The position numbers and the translations under genes are program-made. From contig PMGP01000173.1 in the NCBI GenBank assembly GCA_003156235.1, positions 1 through 23,012 of the forward strand: a stretch of 23,012 nucleotides of DNA, in the 5' to 3' direction. Shown here in pieces: positions 1-7,858 of the stretch. Position 1 is the stretch's first letter. Each line of letters begins with the position of its first letter. Origin of the DNA: Acidobacteriaceae bacterium. GTDB lineage: Bacteria > Acidobacteriota > Terriglobia > Terriglobales > Acidobacteriaceae. The notes under the pieces are model-generated. The model was given only the letters and a program-made list of their open reading frames with translations, was not told the origin of the DNA and searched no databases.

Positions 1-34
1 CAATGAACTTCTGACTCACCACGCTAGTGGCTCC

Positions 35-1198
35 TTATGGCACGAATAAGCGCAGCCGCACGTGCCAGGGGGTGCTCTCACCCGGCTTCAGCGTCACCAT
101 GCTGGTGTCCGTTCCGCCCCACTCCTTGCCGAAAGGGTCGGCGAAGTTGTACTGGTGCTCAATGGCTACGAAATTCTTGTCGGGGGGCGCGTACATCTGA
201 ATGGTTTTGATCTCCGGCGACAGGCCCTCAATGTTGATTCCATAGTGCGCGGCCGGGTCGACAATCTGGACGGTCACGGCGCCGCCCTTCCAATCCAGGT
301 GGCTCCAGTTGTCGTCAAAGAAGGTCTTGGCCAGGACCGTGCCATCGGGGGCATTCAGGTCAAATTTGGTTCCTTTGACAGGCAAAATTTTGCCAGTGGG
401 AAAGACATTGTCGTAGTTGTCCACCTCGGCCACGGTGGAGGCTGGAATGCGCACCTTGGCCTGCTCACGGTTGCCGGAGGGTAAGTTAAAGTACGGGTGC
501 CATGCGATGGCTATGGGTTCGGCTTCGCTGCCCACGTTGTGCGCCTCAATCGAGGCATCGACGGTATCGGCTGTAAGAGTGATGGTGATGACCAGGTCGG
601 TCTTGGAGAACCAGTGGCCACCGAAGTTGCCCGCATGAATCACGCCGGTAACCTGTGCGCCGCCAGGATCCTTATTGACTCTGATTTCGCTGGTCTTGGC
701 CTTGAGGATAAGCCCGTGCATGGCGTGGCGCTCTGCGCCTGCCAAGTGCCCGATGTTGTTGGCCGGAAGAGTCAAAGAATGCCCCTGCCACTCGGTGGTC
801 AGGGTCTTGCCGTCGGCCGAGAGCTTGCCGCGAATGCGGTTGGGATAGGGAACCAGAAACGCCGATCCCAGCCGGTAGCCGAGGTCGCCGTTGTCGTTGT
901 CGTCCACGTCGAGCATCTTCTTCGCGCTGGCCAGGTCGGGCGAGGCCAGCACGTCCACATTGCCCTTGCCGGGGAAATTTGCTGTAATCTGCAGAATCTC
1001 CATGCCGCGACCGGGAGCGACCGTGATGCTGGTGAACTCCGGCTGGGTAGTGCTGACTGCGTTGCGAGTGAGAAGGATGACCTTCTGGCCGCCGATCTCG
1101 GGGAGTGCCTGAGCGTGGCTGTTGAGAACGAGCGGACCCGCCATCGAAAGCGGCAGGGCAGGGAGCAGCAAAGCAAGTGCGCGAACGAGAGTTTTCAT
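35..1198 (-). CDS. Secreted aldose 1-epimerase (mutarotase), GalM-like
   Basis: Predicted to interconvert alpha and beta anomers of an aldose outside the cytoplasm. The N-terminus (MKTLVRALALLLPALPLSMA, then a cleavage-like SHAQA) is a convincing signal peptide. GalM-family landmarks are present. Numbered from an ATG nine bases upstream, they are a conserved His in HAMHGL (about H164), the catalytic-type His in WHPYFNL (H237) and the general-base Glu in IEHQYNFADPF (E350). The length of 387 aa is normal for a GalM plus signal peptide. I chose the ATG at 1198 because AAGGA sits 8 nt upstream; the ATG at 1207 would abut that motif. It is last in the sugar operon, 150 nt after the M24 gene, with a palindromic repeat cluster in the gap, so it may be expressed at a lower level. 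The family assignment is firm; the sugar is unknown. Confidence 0.9.
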   Translation of the reverse strand: MKTLVRALALLLPALPLSMAGPLVLNSHAQALPEIGGQKVILLTRNAVSTTQPEFTSITVAPGRGMEILQITANFPGKGNVDVLASPDLASAKKMLDVDDNDNGDLGYRLGSAFLVPYPNRIRGKLSADGKTLTTEWQGHSLTLPANNIGHLAGAERHAMHGLILKAKTSEIRVNKDPGGAQVTGVIHAGNFGGHWFSKTDLVITITLTADTVDASIEAHNVGSEAEPIAIAWHPYFNLPSGNREQAKVRIPASTVAEVDNYDNVFPTGKILPVKGTKFDLNAPDGTVLAKTFFDDNWSHLDWKGGAVTVQIVDPAAHYGINIEGLSPEIKTIQMYAPPDKNFVAIEHQYNFADPFGKEWGGTDTSMVTLKPGESTPWHVRLRLFVP

Positions 1199-1232
1199 TC
1201 CATCCATCCTTAGAACTGCAATTCTACGCCTG

Positions 1233-1315
1233 CCGCCCTCCGGCGGAGGGAGGCGTGGGTTTTAACCCCCGCATTCAGTCAGCAAAATCAGCGAGGCTTT
1301 AGCCCCGGAGGGAAT
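1233..1315. repeat. Intergenic palindromic repeat cluster (REP-like)
   Basis: Three short hairpins lie in the gap between the M24 gene and the epimerase gene. They are CCCTCC-GGC-GGAGGG (1236-1250), GGGTT-TT-AACCC (1257-1268) and GGCT-TT-AGCC (1295-1304). The last has the same core as the hairpins near 9150 and 19300. There is no T-tract in the direction of transcription, so this does not look like an intrinsic terminator. It could attenuate or stabilise operon mRNA. Confidence 0.6.
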
Positions 1316-1348
1316 GCCGGCATATTCGCGGTTCCACAATAGCGTGCG

Positions 1349-2458
1349 CTATTTGAGCAGCACGCCCGCGCTACGGTAGCTCTGGCCGCCAACCACAGTT
1401 TCAACCACTGGAAACTTCGCTGTTTCCGTCAAATACTCGATCGCGCCGTCCTGCAGCACGACGGTGTCTTCCACCTTGCCGCCTCGCGCCGAGGGATTCC
1501 ACGCGAAGGCCTGACGGTTCATTACGATCTCCGCGCCGTTCGGCGTCGCCACCCACTCTCTCTCTCCATAGCCGGTGGCCCCGCCTTGATGATGCAATTC
1601 TTCTTCTCCCGGAAAACCTGCCGCGGCATAGGCGTCTTTGGCAACTGCATACAACTGCCGCGCTGTCGCTCCGGCGCGCGTCGCGTGCAGCAAAGCGGCA
1701 TTGACCTTCGCCGCCGCATCGAATCCCTTGGCAAGCTGCTGCGGCAGCGGTCCAAAATGAACGAAGCGCGTCATGGAGATGACCAGCCCCCATTTGCGCG
1801 CGCACAAATTCACCATCCCGAAACGCTGCAACCGCTTTCCCCGCGGCAGAGCGTGCTTGTACTTGAGAATGCGATCATCCACCGCCATCAGCAGCACGGA
1901 AGGAAGAATGGCCTTCTGAATCAGGAGCGAAGAGGACATGGCGCTGATCTCCTCTTCCGTAATGCCCGGCTCAAGATGCAGAGCCACCTCCTCGACAGCG
2001 CGCGCCGTTATGCCGCCCAGCAACCGGTACCGCGCAATCTCGGTCGGCTGCAACTGGCTGCGCAATCCTGCAAGGCTGATGAGTGTGCAGTCAGCCTCAT
2101 GGGTGTCGGCGCCAATCGTTCCCGCTGCGGCCAGGCCGCGCGCCGCCTTGGCGAAGTTCGCTTCCTGCCATGGCACGATGACCGGCTCAAAGGGCAGTTC
2201 GCCGAACTCTTCATCGTGCATCCTGGGCGCTTCATTCTTCGTCGTGATGTAGAAGCCGCTCCCATCCTTGCGCACGAAGACGGCGGCGGCGCCCGTCGGC
2301 GCTGGAATGCCGACCCGCATATCCACCTGGCCGGCCGTGGCCCACGCAACATTTTCATGCAGGCTCAACAAGACTCCAGCAAGTTTGTGCTTGTCCATGA
2401 ACTCGACAAGTTGCTGCTTCTTGATCTTGATCTCTTCTTGAATAGCTGCTGTGCTCAT
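1349..2458 (-). CDS. M24 (Xaa-Pro peptidase/creatinase) family protein with degenerate metal site
   Basis: This 369-aa protein has the two-part M24 layout: an N-terminal creatinase-like domain (about residues 10-135) and a C-terminal pita-bread domain (about 140-369). The strand that normally carries two metal-binding Asp residues reads MVNLCARKWGLVISMTR (215-231). By my alignment Asn217 and Ser228 replace the Asps. The His motif appears as HHQGGATGYGERE (289-301), and a final Glu survives in KVEDTVVL (E330). This suggests a subfamily that no longer works as a dinuclear aminopeptidase; creatinase is a precedent for metal-free M24 enzymes. The ATG at 2458 has GGAGAAGAG just upstream. The longer open frame starting at 2713 overlaps the kinase gene and is rejected. 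It begins 34 nt after the kinase stop, so it is in the operon. Its role in sugar use is unknown. Confidence 0.85.
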   Translation of the reverse strand: MSTAAIQEEIKIKKQQLVEFMDKHKLAGVLLSLHENVAWATAGQVDMRVGIPAPTGAAAVFVRKDGSGFYITTKNEAPRMHDEEFGELPFEPVIVPWQEANFAKAARGLAAAGTIGADTHEADCTLISLAGLRSQLQPTEIARYRLLGGITARAVEEVALHLEPGITEEEISAMSSSLLIQKAILPSVLLMAVDDRILKYKHALPRGKRLQRFGMVNLCARKWGLVISMTRFVHFGPLPQQLAKGFDAAAKVNAALLHATRAGATARQLYAVAKDAYAAAGFPGEEELHHQGGATGYGEREWVATPNGAEIVMNRQAFAWNPSARGGKVEDTVVLQDGAIEYLTETAKFPVVETVVGGQSYRSAGVLLK

Positions 2459-2492
2459 CTCTCTCTTCTCCGCTCTGCCGCATGAACAGAGC

Positions 2493-4007
2493 CTAACCGG
2501 CGGAAACCGCTGCTTTGATCTGTTTGAGCGCCGGATAAATCGCGCGATAAATCTTGTATTGCTGTTGAAGTTTATCCGAGGATTGCTTGATCGGGTTGAC
2601 CACCGAGGCGATGCGCACGATCTCCGCGCAGGCTTCATCCACCGAGGGCCACAACCCCGTGCCAACTCCGGCAAGCACCGCGGAACCGTACGCGCAACCC
2701 TCTTCTGCCGCAAGCAGTGAGACGGGCTGGGCGTAAGCGTCGGCCTGAATCTGGCGCCAAAGTGGCGAGCGCGCGCCGCCTCCGCCCAGACGAATGTCGT
2801 TCACAGGCACGCCGATCTCCGCGAAGATGGTCAACGAATCTTTCAGGCTGAATGCCACGCCTTCGAGGATGGCGCGAATGATATGCCCGCGCCCATGGCT
2901 GGCGGCCAGGCCAATCAGCGCTCCGCGCACGTCGGAGTCCAGATGCGGTGTCCGCTCTCCCATCAGATAAGGCGCCCACAGCACGCCATCGGCTCCAGCG
3001 GGAATCGCGGCGGCTTCTTGCGAAAGGCTATCGTAGGGATCGCCGGCTGGTTTGCCTGCGGCTCCAAAGGTGTCGCGGAACCAGCGCAGAGAAAGGCCCG
3101 CCGCCTGGGTCACGCCCATCACATGCCACCGATTTGGAATTGCATGGCAGAAGGTGTGCAAGCGTCCCTTGGGATCGAGAAACGGCTGATCGGTCGCGGC
3201 GAACACGACGCCCGAAGTTCCAATCGTCGCGCTGACGCAGCCGGCCTTGACGATGCCCATGCCGATAGCGCCCCCGGCCTGGTCTCCGGCTCCAGCGACC
3301 ACCGGCGTGCCTTCGGCCAGCCCAGTAGCTTGAGCTGCGCGCGCCGTAATTTTGCCTACGATCTCCGGCGATTCAAAAACTTCCGGCAGGCAACGTTCAT
3401 CCAGCCCCGTCGCCTTCACCATCTCCATTGACCAGCGGCGATGAGCAACATCCAGCAGCAGCGTGCCGGATGCGTCCGAGACGTCAATCGCCCGCACACC
3501 GGTTAATTGCAGGCGGACGTAATCCTTGGGCAAAAGGAAGGAGCGGAAACGCTTCCAGATCTCCGGTTCATGAGTGCGCACCCACATCAGCTTGGTCAGG
3601 GTGAAGTTGGGCAGAGCCGGATTTGACGTCAGCTCCACCAGCCGTTGCTCGCCGATGGTCTCGTTGAGCACGCGGCACTCCTCAGCCGTGCGTTGATCGC
3701 ACCAGATCAGCGCGGGCCTGAGGACTTCCTCTTTCTCGTCGAGCAGCACCGCGCCGTGCATTTGTCCGGCGAGGCCGACAGCGACGATTTCGCTCTTGGA
3801 GACGCCGGTCTCCAGGAGGAGTTTGGCGATCGCCTTCTGGCAGGCGTTCCACCAATCGCGCGGATCCTGCTCCGCCCATCCATTTTGTGGCGACGCAAAA
3901 TGCGCATGTTCATGCGTCGCCGATCCGAGCAGCGCGCCTTTTTCGTCAACCAGTACGGCGCGCGTTCCGCCCGTGCCAACGTCGATGCCGATGATCTTGC
4001 GGGACAT
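2493..4007 (-). CDS. xylB: Xylulokinase-like FGGY carbohydrate kinase
   Basis: An FGGY kinase of 504 aa that should phosphorylate a ketose, most likely D-xylulose to D-xylulose 5-phosphate, with ATP in the cytoplasm. Visible family features are the N-terminal ATPase phosphate loop IGIDVGTGGTR (6-16), the sugar-contact motif GQMHG (81-85), WCDQRT (102-107), DASGTLLLDV (178-187), the catalytic Asp in GAGDQ (D242) and the downstream GTSG (263-266). GQMHG and WCDQRT are XylB-like rather than glycerol-, ribulo- or fuculokinase-like. The ATG at 4007 follows GAGGAG by 10 nt; the in-frame start 18 nt upstream would put that motif inside the gene. It lies 51 nt after the isomerase stop. Pairing with a FucI-family isomerase instead of XylA is the odd point, so the true substrate could be another ketose. 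Confidence 0.88.
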   Translation of the reverse strand: MSRKIIGIDVGTGGTRAVLVDEKGALLGSATHEHAHFASPQNGWAEQDPRDWWNACQKAIAKLLLETGVSKSEIVAVGLAGQMHGAVLLDEKEEVLRPALIWCDQRTAEECRVLNETIGEQRLVELTSNPALPNFTLTKLMWVRTHEPEIWKRFRSFLLPKDYVRLQLTGVRAIDVSDASGTLLLDVAHRRWSMEMVKATGLDERCLPEVFESPEIVGKITARAAQATGLAEGTPVVAGAGDQAGGAIGMGIVKAGCVSATIGTSGVVFAATDQPFLDPKGRLHTFCHAIPNRWHVMGVTQAAGLSLRWFRDTFGAAGKPAGDPYDSLSQEAAAIPAGADGVLWAPYLMGERTPHLDSDVRGALIGLAASHGRGHIIRAILEGVAFSLKDSLTIFAEIGVPVNDIRLGGGGARSPLWRQIQADAYAQPVSLLAAEEGCAYGSAVLAGVGTGLWPSVDEACAEIVRIASVVNPIKQSSDKLQQQYKIYRAIYPALKQIKAAVSAG

Positions 4008-4058
4008 TTGTTGCACACTCCTCACGGCTATTAAAATTTCGCAGCCGACCTTCCGTTC

Positions 4059-5489
4059 TTAGTCTTCGGTGGACGCGTGCAGGTAAGACTCCCATCCCAG
4101 ATAGCGCGTTGTTGCCTCGTGGACGGCTTTGGAGACATCGCTGAAGTTGGCCGCCACGTGATGCTCGAATCCCTCGCGGCAGATGTATTTCAGCAGCTTT
4201 TGCAATTGCGGAATCTCCGCCACGCCCGCGCCGCCAAAAGTCTCCAGCGGATCGTCGGTGAACTTGCCCGCGCCGGTGTAGCCGCGAATCACGCCGCGGC
4301 GGTCGTCGGTGGAATAGCGCGCGTAGCTCATTACGCCAGCCTTCACGCGGCCTACGCAGGTGCCGAAGGTGTTGAGCTTGCCCACCGTGCCGGCGATGAT
4401 TGCCTGATAATCCATCGTCGGCGCCTGCGCGAAAAAGTGCTTGGGCAGATTGGAGCAGTGGAAGCAGACGCACTTGTCGGGATTGTTGCCGTAGTTGTTG
4501 TTCCAATCCAGCAGCGCCGAGGGCGTGCCGGAGGCTAATTGCATCATGTACATTCCCAGCACGCCGGGAATGTCCACTTCGCAGGCGGAGGGAATCAGAT
4601 CGTTCGACATCATGCTCATAATGGTGCAGGGCACAATGCCGAAGAACTCCTCCATCGAGGTCCAGCACTGCACGGCGGTTACCGACACATTGGTCTGCTT
4701 CATCCAGGCGTCGATTACCGTGCCCAGCTTGGCCATCTTGAGCAGCGCCTCTTCGGGAATTCCCGTGGTCGTCACATAGCTCTTGATGGCGGCCAGCTTG
4801 GCCTGCGCTGCCTCATCCGTGTCCTTCATCTTGTTGATGCGGCCAAAGATTTCAGAAAGGTCAATCGGCTCGATGGAGATGCCGCTGCCCTCGTAGAGAC
4901 GCTCCGAGTAGCGCACCGTGTTGAAGGCCGCGGGACGCGCGCCGATGGCCCCGATGCGCAGATTCTTGAGCCCCTTCACAATGCGGCAAATCGCCGAGAA
5001 CCATTCCAGGTCGGCCTTGAACTCCGGCGAACTGAGCGCTTCGGTGTGCAGCGTGGTCAGCGAGTAGGGAATTTTGTACTGCATCAGGTTGTTACAGGCG
5101 CTCATCTTGCCGCAGAAGCTGTCGCGGCGGTCGGCGATAGTCATATCGTCGGTGCGGTCGGGCGTGGCTTGAACCAGCACCGGAACCTTCAGTCCGGAGA
5201 GGCGGATGGCGTCCACAATGCCACGCTCCTCGCCGAAGTTCGGCAGTGTCACGATGATGCCGTCGATCTCATCGGCGTGCTTTTTGAAGAGCGCGGCGCA
5301 CTTTTGCGATTCCGCGTAGGTTTCCACCGCGCCGTGCCTCGACTCTTCCGGGCTCAGCACCACGGCCCGCGCTCCGGCCGCCTCCAGTACCTTGATGATC
5401 TCTTCGCGGCCCGTCTTCGCCAGATGACCCGGGAAAAAGCCGCGGTTGCCTACCACTACGCCAAATGTCACTTTACCTTGTGCCGCCAT
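4059..5489 (-). CDS. L-fucose/L-arabinose isomerase family protein
   Basis: A 476-aa cytoplasmic sugar isomerase of the fucose/arabinose isomerase superfamily, predicted to interconvert an aldose and its ketose with a divalent metal. Candidate metal ligands match the family pattern: Glu in SACEVDIPG (E304), Asp in SALLDWNN (D328) and His in FEHHVAANF (H443 or H444). The N-terminal half (1-170) has the Rossmann-like region with the GIIVTLPNFGEE loop. It is shorter than E. coli FucI (about 590 aa), so this is a divergent branch rather than a true FucI. The start is clear: AAGGAG lies 8 nt before the ATG. It sits between the symporter pair and the xylulokinase-like gene, so its ketose product is presumably the kinase substrate. 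D-xylose, D-arabinose, L-fucose or another aldose all remain possible. Confidence 0.85.
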   Translation of the reverse strand: MAAQGKVTFGVVVGNRGFFPGHLAKTGREEIIKVLEAAGARAVVLSPEESRHGAVETYAESQKCAALFKKHADEIDGIIVTLPNFGEERGIVDAIRLSGLKVPVLVQATPDRTDDMTIADRRDSFCGKMSACNNLMQYKIPYSLTTLHTEALSSPEFKADLEWFSAICRIVKGLKNLRIGAIGARPAAFNTVRYSERLYEGSGISIEPIDLSEIFGRINKMKDTDEAAQAKLAAIKSYVTTTGIPEEALLKMAKLGTVIDAWMKQTNVSVTAVQCWTSMEEFFGIVPCTIMSMMSNDLIPSACEVDIPGVLGMYMMQLASGTPSALLDWNNNYGNNPDKCVCFHCSNLPKHFFAQAPTMDYQAIIAGTVGKLNTFGTCVGRVKAGVMSYARYSTDDRRGVIRGYTGAGKFTDDPLETFGGAGVAEIPQLQKLLKYICREGFEHHVAANFSDVSKAVHEATTRYLGWESYLHASTED

Positions 5490-5568
5490 TTTCTTTGCTC
5501 CTTCATCGTTGCTGTTTCCAGCAGCGGAATTCGTTTGTTGTAACTCTGAAAAAACTCCAGTGCCTATC

Positions 5569-5781
5569 CTAGGCGCGCCCCGGACGGAACTTCACCACGT
5601 AAAGCAGCCCCAGAGCTGTCAGCAATCCGCCCCACCAGATGGGCGTATGCAGATAGTTCAACTCAACGGAAGCCAGTGGACCGATGACCGCTTCAAAAAT
5701 GCCGTAGCCGAGAATCAGCACGCCATAGATCAGCAGCAGAACTCCGATGAAAAACCAGATTTGAATTCCGGAACCATGCAT
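5569..5781 (-). CDS. Small two-helix membrane protein next to the symporter
   Basis: A 70-aa protein with two hydrophobic segments (about residues 7-34 and 48-65) joined by a short loop, and a basic tail (KFRPGRA). The ATG is preceded by an AAGGAAAAGG purine run. It lies 63 nt after the symporter stop and 79 nt before the isomerase start, in the same direction. I recognise no named family. Small membrane partners of sodium/solute symporters are known elsewhere (DUF4212 proteins beside acetate-type permeases, YhdT beside PanF). By position this could be an accessory subunit; that is inference. Confidence 0.75.
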   Translation of the reverse strand: MHGSGIQIWFFIGVLLLIYGVLILGYGIFEAVIGPLASVELNYLHTPIWWGGLLTALGLLYVVKFRPGRA

Positions 5782-5844
5782 GTTTTTTTACCTTTTCCTT
5801 TGTCGCGACCGAAGCGTGCTCGCCACCGGCCGCGCAATCTCTCG

Positions 5845-7740
5845 TTACCAGAACAGAATGTTGAGCGCCGCAAAGATGCATACCGCCAGGATCGCCCACA
5901 GCCACACGTTTTTGTAGAACGGCACCGGCTCTTCCTTGGGAAGAACGGTCGCGCCGTAAACCAGCCCGTCCAGTTCCGCCACCGGCTTGGGCTTGGTGAG
6001 CAGGCTCACCACGATAATCACAATCGTGGAAAAGACGAATGCCCAAAGCGCGCGGAAGACATTCTCGGCCATCGGCTTGGCGTCGGGCGAAAGCGCCACG
6101 GTGGCCAGCGCGGCGGGAACCAGCTTGACCCATAGGAACAGGCTCGCCGAAAAGACAATGCCCAGCAGCAGGCCCAGGAAACCGGCCAGCGCCGTGGCGC
6201 GCTTCCAGAACATGCCGAAAAGAATGGTGGCCAAAAGCGGCGCGACAAAAATGCTGAACAGCGCCTGCACGTAATCCATGATGCCGTGGAACTGCTGCAC
6301 CAGGTACGCGGCGCCGATGGAGACAATCACGCCGAATAGAATCGACAGCCGCCCCACCAGAACATAATGGCTGTCGGAGCCTTTCTTGTTGATCAGCGGC
6401 TTGTAGATGTCGTAGGTCCACACGGTGGAGAAGGCGCTCACGTTGCCCGCCATGCCGCTCATGAAGCCGGCAATCAGCGCGGTGATGCCCAGGCCCAGCA
6501 GGCCGGGCCCCAGGTAGCGCACCATCATCAGCGGCAGCGCCTGGTTGTAAGTGTGCAGTTCGGCATTGGGATCGCCGGCCAGAACCTTTTGCTGGTAAGC
6601 AGCCGGCAGCGTGGTCTTGGCCATTGCCGCCGAGCAGTCCGCCGGATTGTCGAGCTTGCCGCTGGCCGAAGCAACCGAGCAGGCAGCCACCACATCCTCG
6701 CCCACCAGTTGTCTGCGGCTGCCGTCGGGATTCTGCAACAGAACCAAGCCCAGCAGGCCGGGAAGAATCACGATGAACGGAACCGCCATCTTGAAAAACG
6801 ACCCGATGATCGGAGCCATGCGCGCGGCTCTCAGATTGTGCGCGGCCAGCACGCGCTGGACGACAAGAAAATCCGTAGTCCAGTAGCCGAAGCTGATCAC
6901 AAAGCCCAGGCCCAGCACGATGCCCGTCCAGTGAACGCCCATGGGGTTCGATGCAAAGTGCCCGGTGTCGCGCCACAGGTGGAAGTAGCTGTCCGAACTG
7001 ACGCCCGTCATGGACTGCATGTTGGCCATGATCTTGGTCTTCAAGCCGCTCACGCCGCCCGCCTGATAGAGGCCCAGAATCGGCACCAGCATTGCGCCGC
7101 CCCAGATGAGCACGAATTGCAGCACCTCGTTGAAGATGGCCGAGCGCAAGCCGCCCAGGCCCACATAAATGGCCACCGCAACCGAGCTGACCAGGATGCT
7201 GAAGGTGATATCCCACCCCAGCACCACCTTCATCACCACGGCCATGGCGAACATATTCACGCCGCTCATCAAAATCATCTCTATGGCGAAGGAGAAGGCG
7301 GCCACGCTGCTGGCCTGTCCGCCGTAGCGCAGGTTCAGGTAGCCGGGTACGGAGTGTGTCTTGCAAACGTAGTAAAAGGGCATCATCACCAGGCCCAGGA
7401 AGAGCATGGCGGGAATCGCGCCCACCCAGTACCAGTGAGTGGCCAGAATGCCGTACTGGTAGGCCGAGCCGGCCCAGCCCATCAGCTCCAGCGAGCCAAG
7501 GTTGGCAGAGACGAAGCTCAAACCGGCAATCCAGGCGGTCATCTCGCGGCCGGCCATGAAGAACTCTTCGCCGGTGTTGGAGCGGCCCTTGAGGTAGAAG
7601 CCGATCCATAGCACCATGGCAAAATAGATGGCGATGACGGCGATGTCCAGCAGGCGCAGATGTGCCAAAGGCGCGGTGCTGAAAGCTAGCAGGTTGGGCG
7701 ATGCAGGCAACTGAAGAATGCTCATAAAGTTCACGAACAC
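5845..7740 (-). CDS. SGLT-like sodium/solute symporter (SSS family)
   Basis: An inner-membrane transporter of 631 aa, predicted to couple sugar uptake to Na+. It has the SSS layout: a first helix after LRLLDIAVIAIYFAMVLWIG (29-48), the loop GREMTAWIAGLSFVSANLGS, the signature region YVGLGGLRSAIFNEVLQF, and the SGLT-like AGFMSGMAGNVSAFSTVWTYDIY. About 14 helices are expected, with a final helix at the extreme C-terminus (NVWLWAILAVCIFAALNILFW). An insertion of about 60 mostly polar residues carrying two Cys (around 340-400) lies between helices. I take the GTG at 7740 as start because GAGGG lies 8 nt upstream; the in-frame ATG at 7725 has no good ribosome site. It is the first gene after the promoter at 7776-7803. 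Confidence 0.9.
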   Translation of the reverse strand: MFVNFMSILQLPASPNLLAFSTAPLAHLRLLDIAVIAIYFAMVLWIGFYLKGRSNTGEEFFMAGREMTAWIAGLSFVSANLGSLELMGWAGSAYQYGILATHWYWVGAIPAMLFLGLVMMPFYYVCKTHSVPGYLNLRYGGQASSVAAFSFAIEMILMSGVNMFAMAVVMKVVLGWDITFSILVSSVAVAIYVGLGGLRSAIFNEVLQFVLIWGGAMLVPILGLYQAGGVSGLKTKIMANMQSMTGVSSDSYFHLWRDTGHFASNPMGVHWTGIVLGLGFVISFGYWTTDFLVVQRVLAAHNLRAARMAPIIGSFFKMAVPFIVILPGLLGLVLLQNPDGSRRQLVGEDVVAACSVASASGKLDNPADCSAAMAKTTLPAAYQQKVLAGDPNAELHTYNQALPLMMVRYLGPGLLGLGITALIAGFMSGMAGNVSAFSTVWTYDIYKPLINKKGSDSHYVLVGRLSILFGVIVSIGAAYLVQQFHGIMDYVQALFSIFVAPLLATILFGMFWKRATALAGFLGLLLGIVFSASLFLWVKLVPAALATVALSPDAKPMAENVFRALWAFVFSTIVIIVVSLLTKPKPVAELDGLVYGATVLPKEEPVPFYKNVWLWAILAVCIFAALNILFW

Positions 7741-7752
7741 AATATTATCCCT

Positions 7753-7775
7753 CGACGCTGTTGAGCGGCGTTTTT
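7753..7775. promoter_or_regulatory. Hairpin in the symporter leader
   Basis: A 7-bp stem with one mismatch and a GTTG loop (7753-7759 with 7764-7770) sits between the promoter and the ribosome site. On the plus strand five Ts follow (7771-7775), so it resembles an intrinsic terminator for plus-strand transcripts, although no plus-strand gene is seen. On the minus strand it would sit at the very 5' end of the symporter mRNA, touching the GAGGG at 7753-7749. It could stabilise the RNA or modulate translation. Confidence 0.35.
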
Positions 7776-7803
7776 ATTATATGACATTTACTGAAATAAG
7801 CAA
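7776..7803 (-). promoter_or_regulatory. Sigma70-type promoter for the sugar operon
   Basis: Read on the minus strand, TTGCTT (7803-7798) and a perfect TATAAT (7781-7776) are separated by 16 bp. Transcription would start near 7769, giving a leader of about 29 nt before the GTG at 7740. The surroundings are strikingly AT-rich compared with the neighbouring genes. Confidence 0.65.
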
Positions 7804-7806
7804 TTA

Positions 7807-7844
7807 AATCGATTGAGTAGAGTTTCGCGAAAACTTCAAACTCT
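7807..7844. promoter_or_regulatory. Candidate operator palindromes upstream of the -35
   Basis: Two perfect palindromes lie just upstream of the promoter: AATCGATT (7807-7814) and TTTCGCGAAA (7823-7832), with centres 17 bp apart. The second is nested in a wider inverted repeat, AGAGTTT (7819-7825) and AAACTCT (7838-7844). Position and symmetry suit a sugar-responsive regulator such as a LacI-type protein, but no regulator gene is in the window. Confidence 0.4.
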
Positions 7845-7858
7845 TTTGCTTCTGGAGC

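Noticed and set aside
19..30. CCAC-GCTA-GTGG hairpin just after the epimerase stop as an operon terminator
   Set aside because: Only a 4-bp stem and no T-run on the minus strand.
2459..2713. 85-residue N-terminal extension of the M24 protein
   Set aside because: It overlaps the 3' end of the kinase gene in another frame; the ATG at 2458 has a good ribosome site and begins the family homology.
5693..7609. 638-aa minus-strand open frame overlapping the symporter
   Set aside because: The composition (Arg/Gly/His-rich, no helices) is typical of an out-of-frame GC-rich shadow; the symporter frame has clear family motifs.
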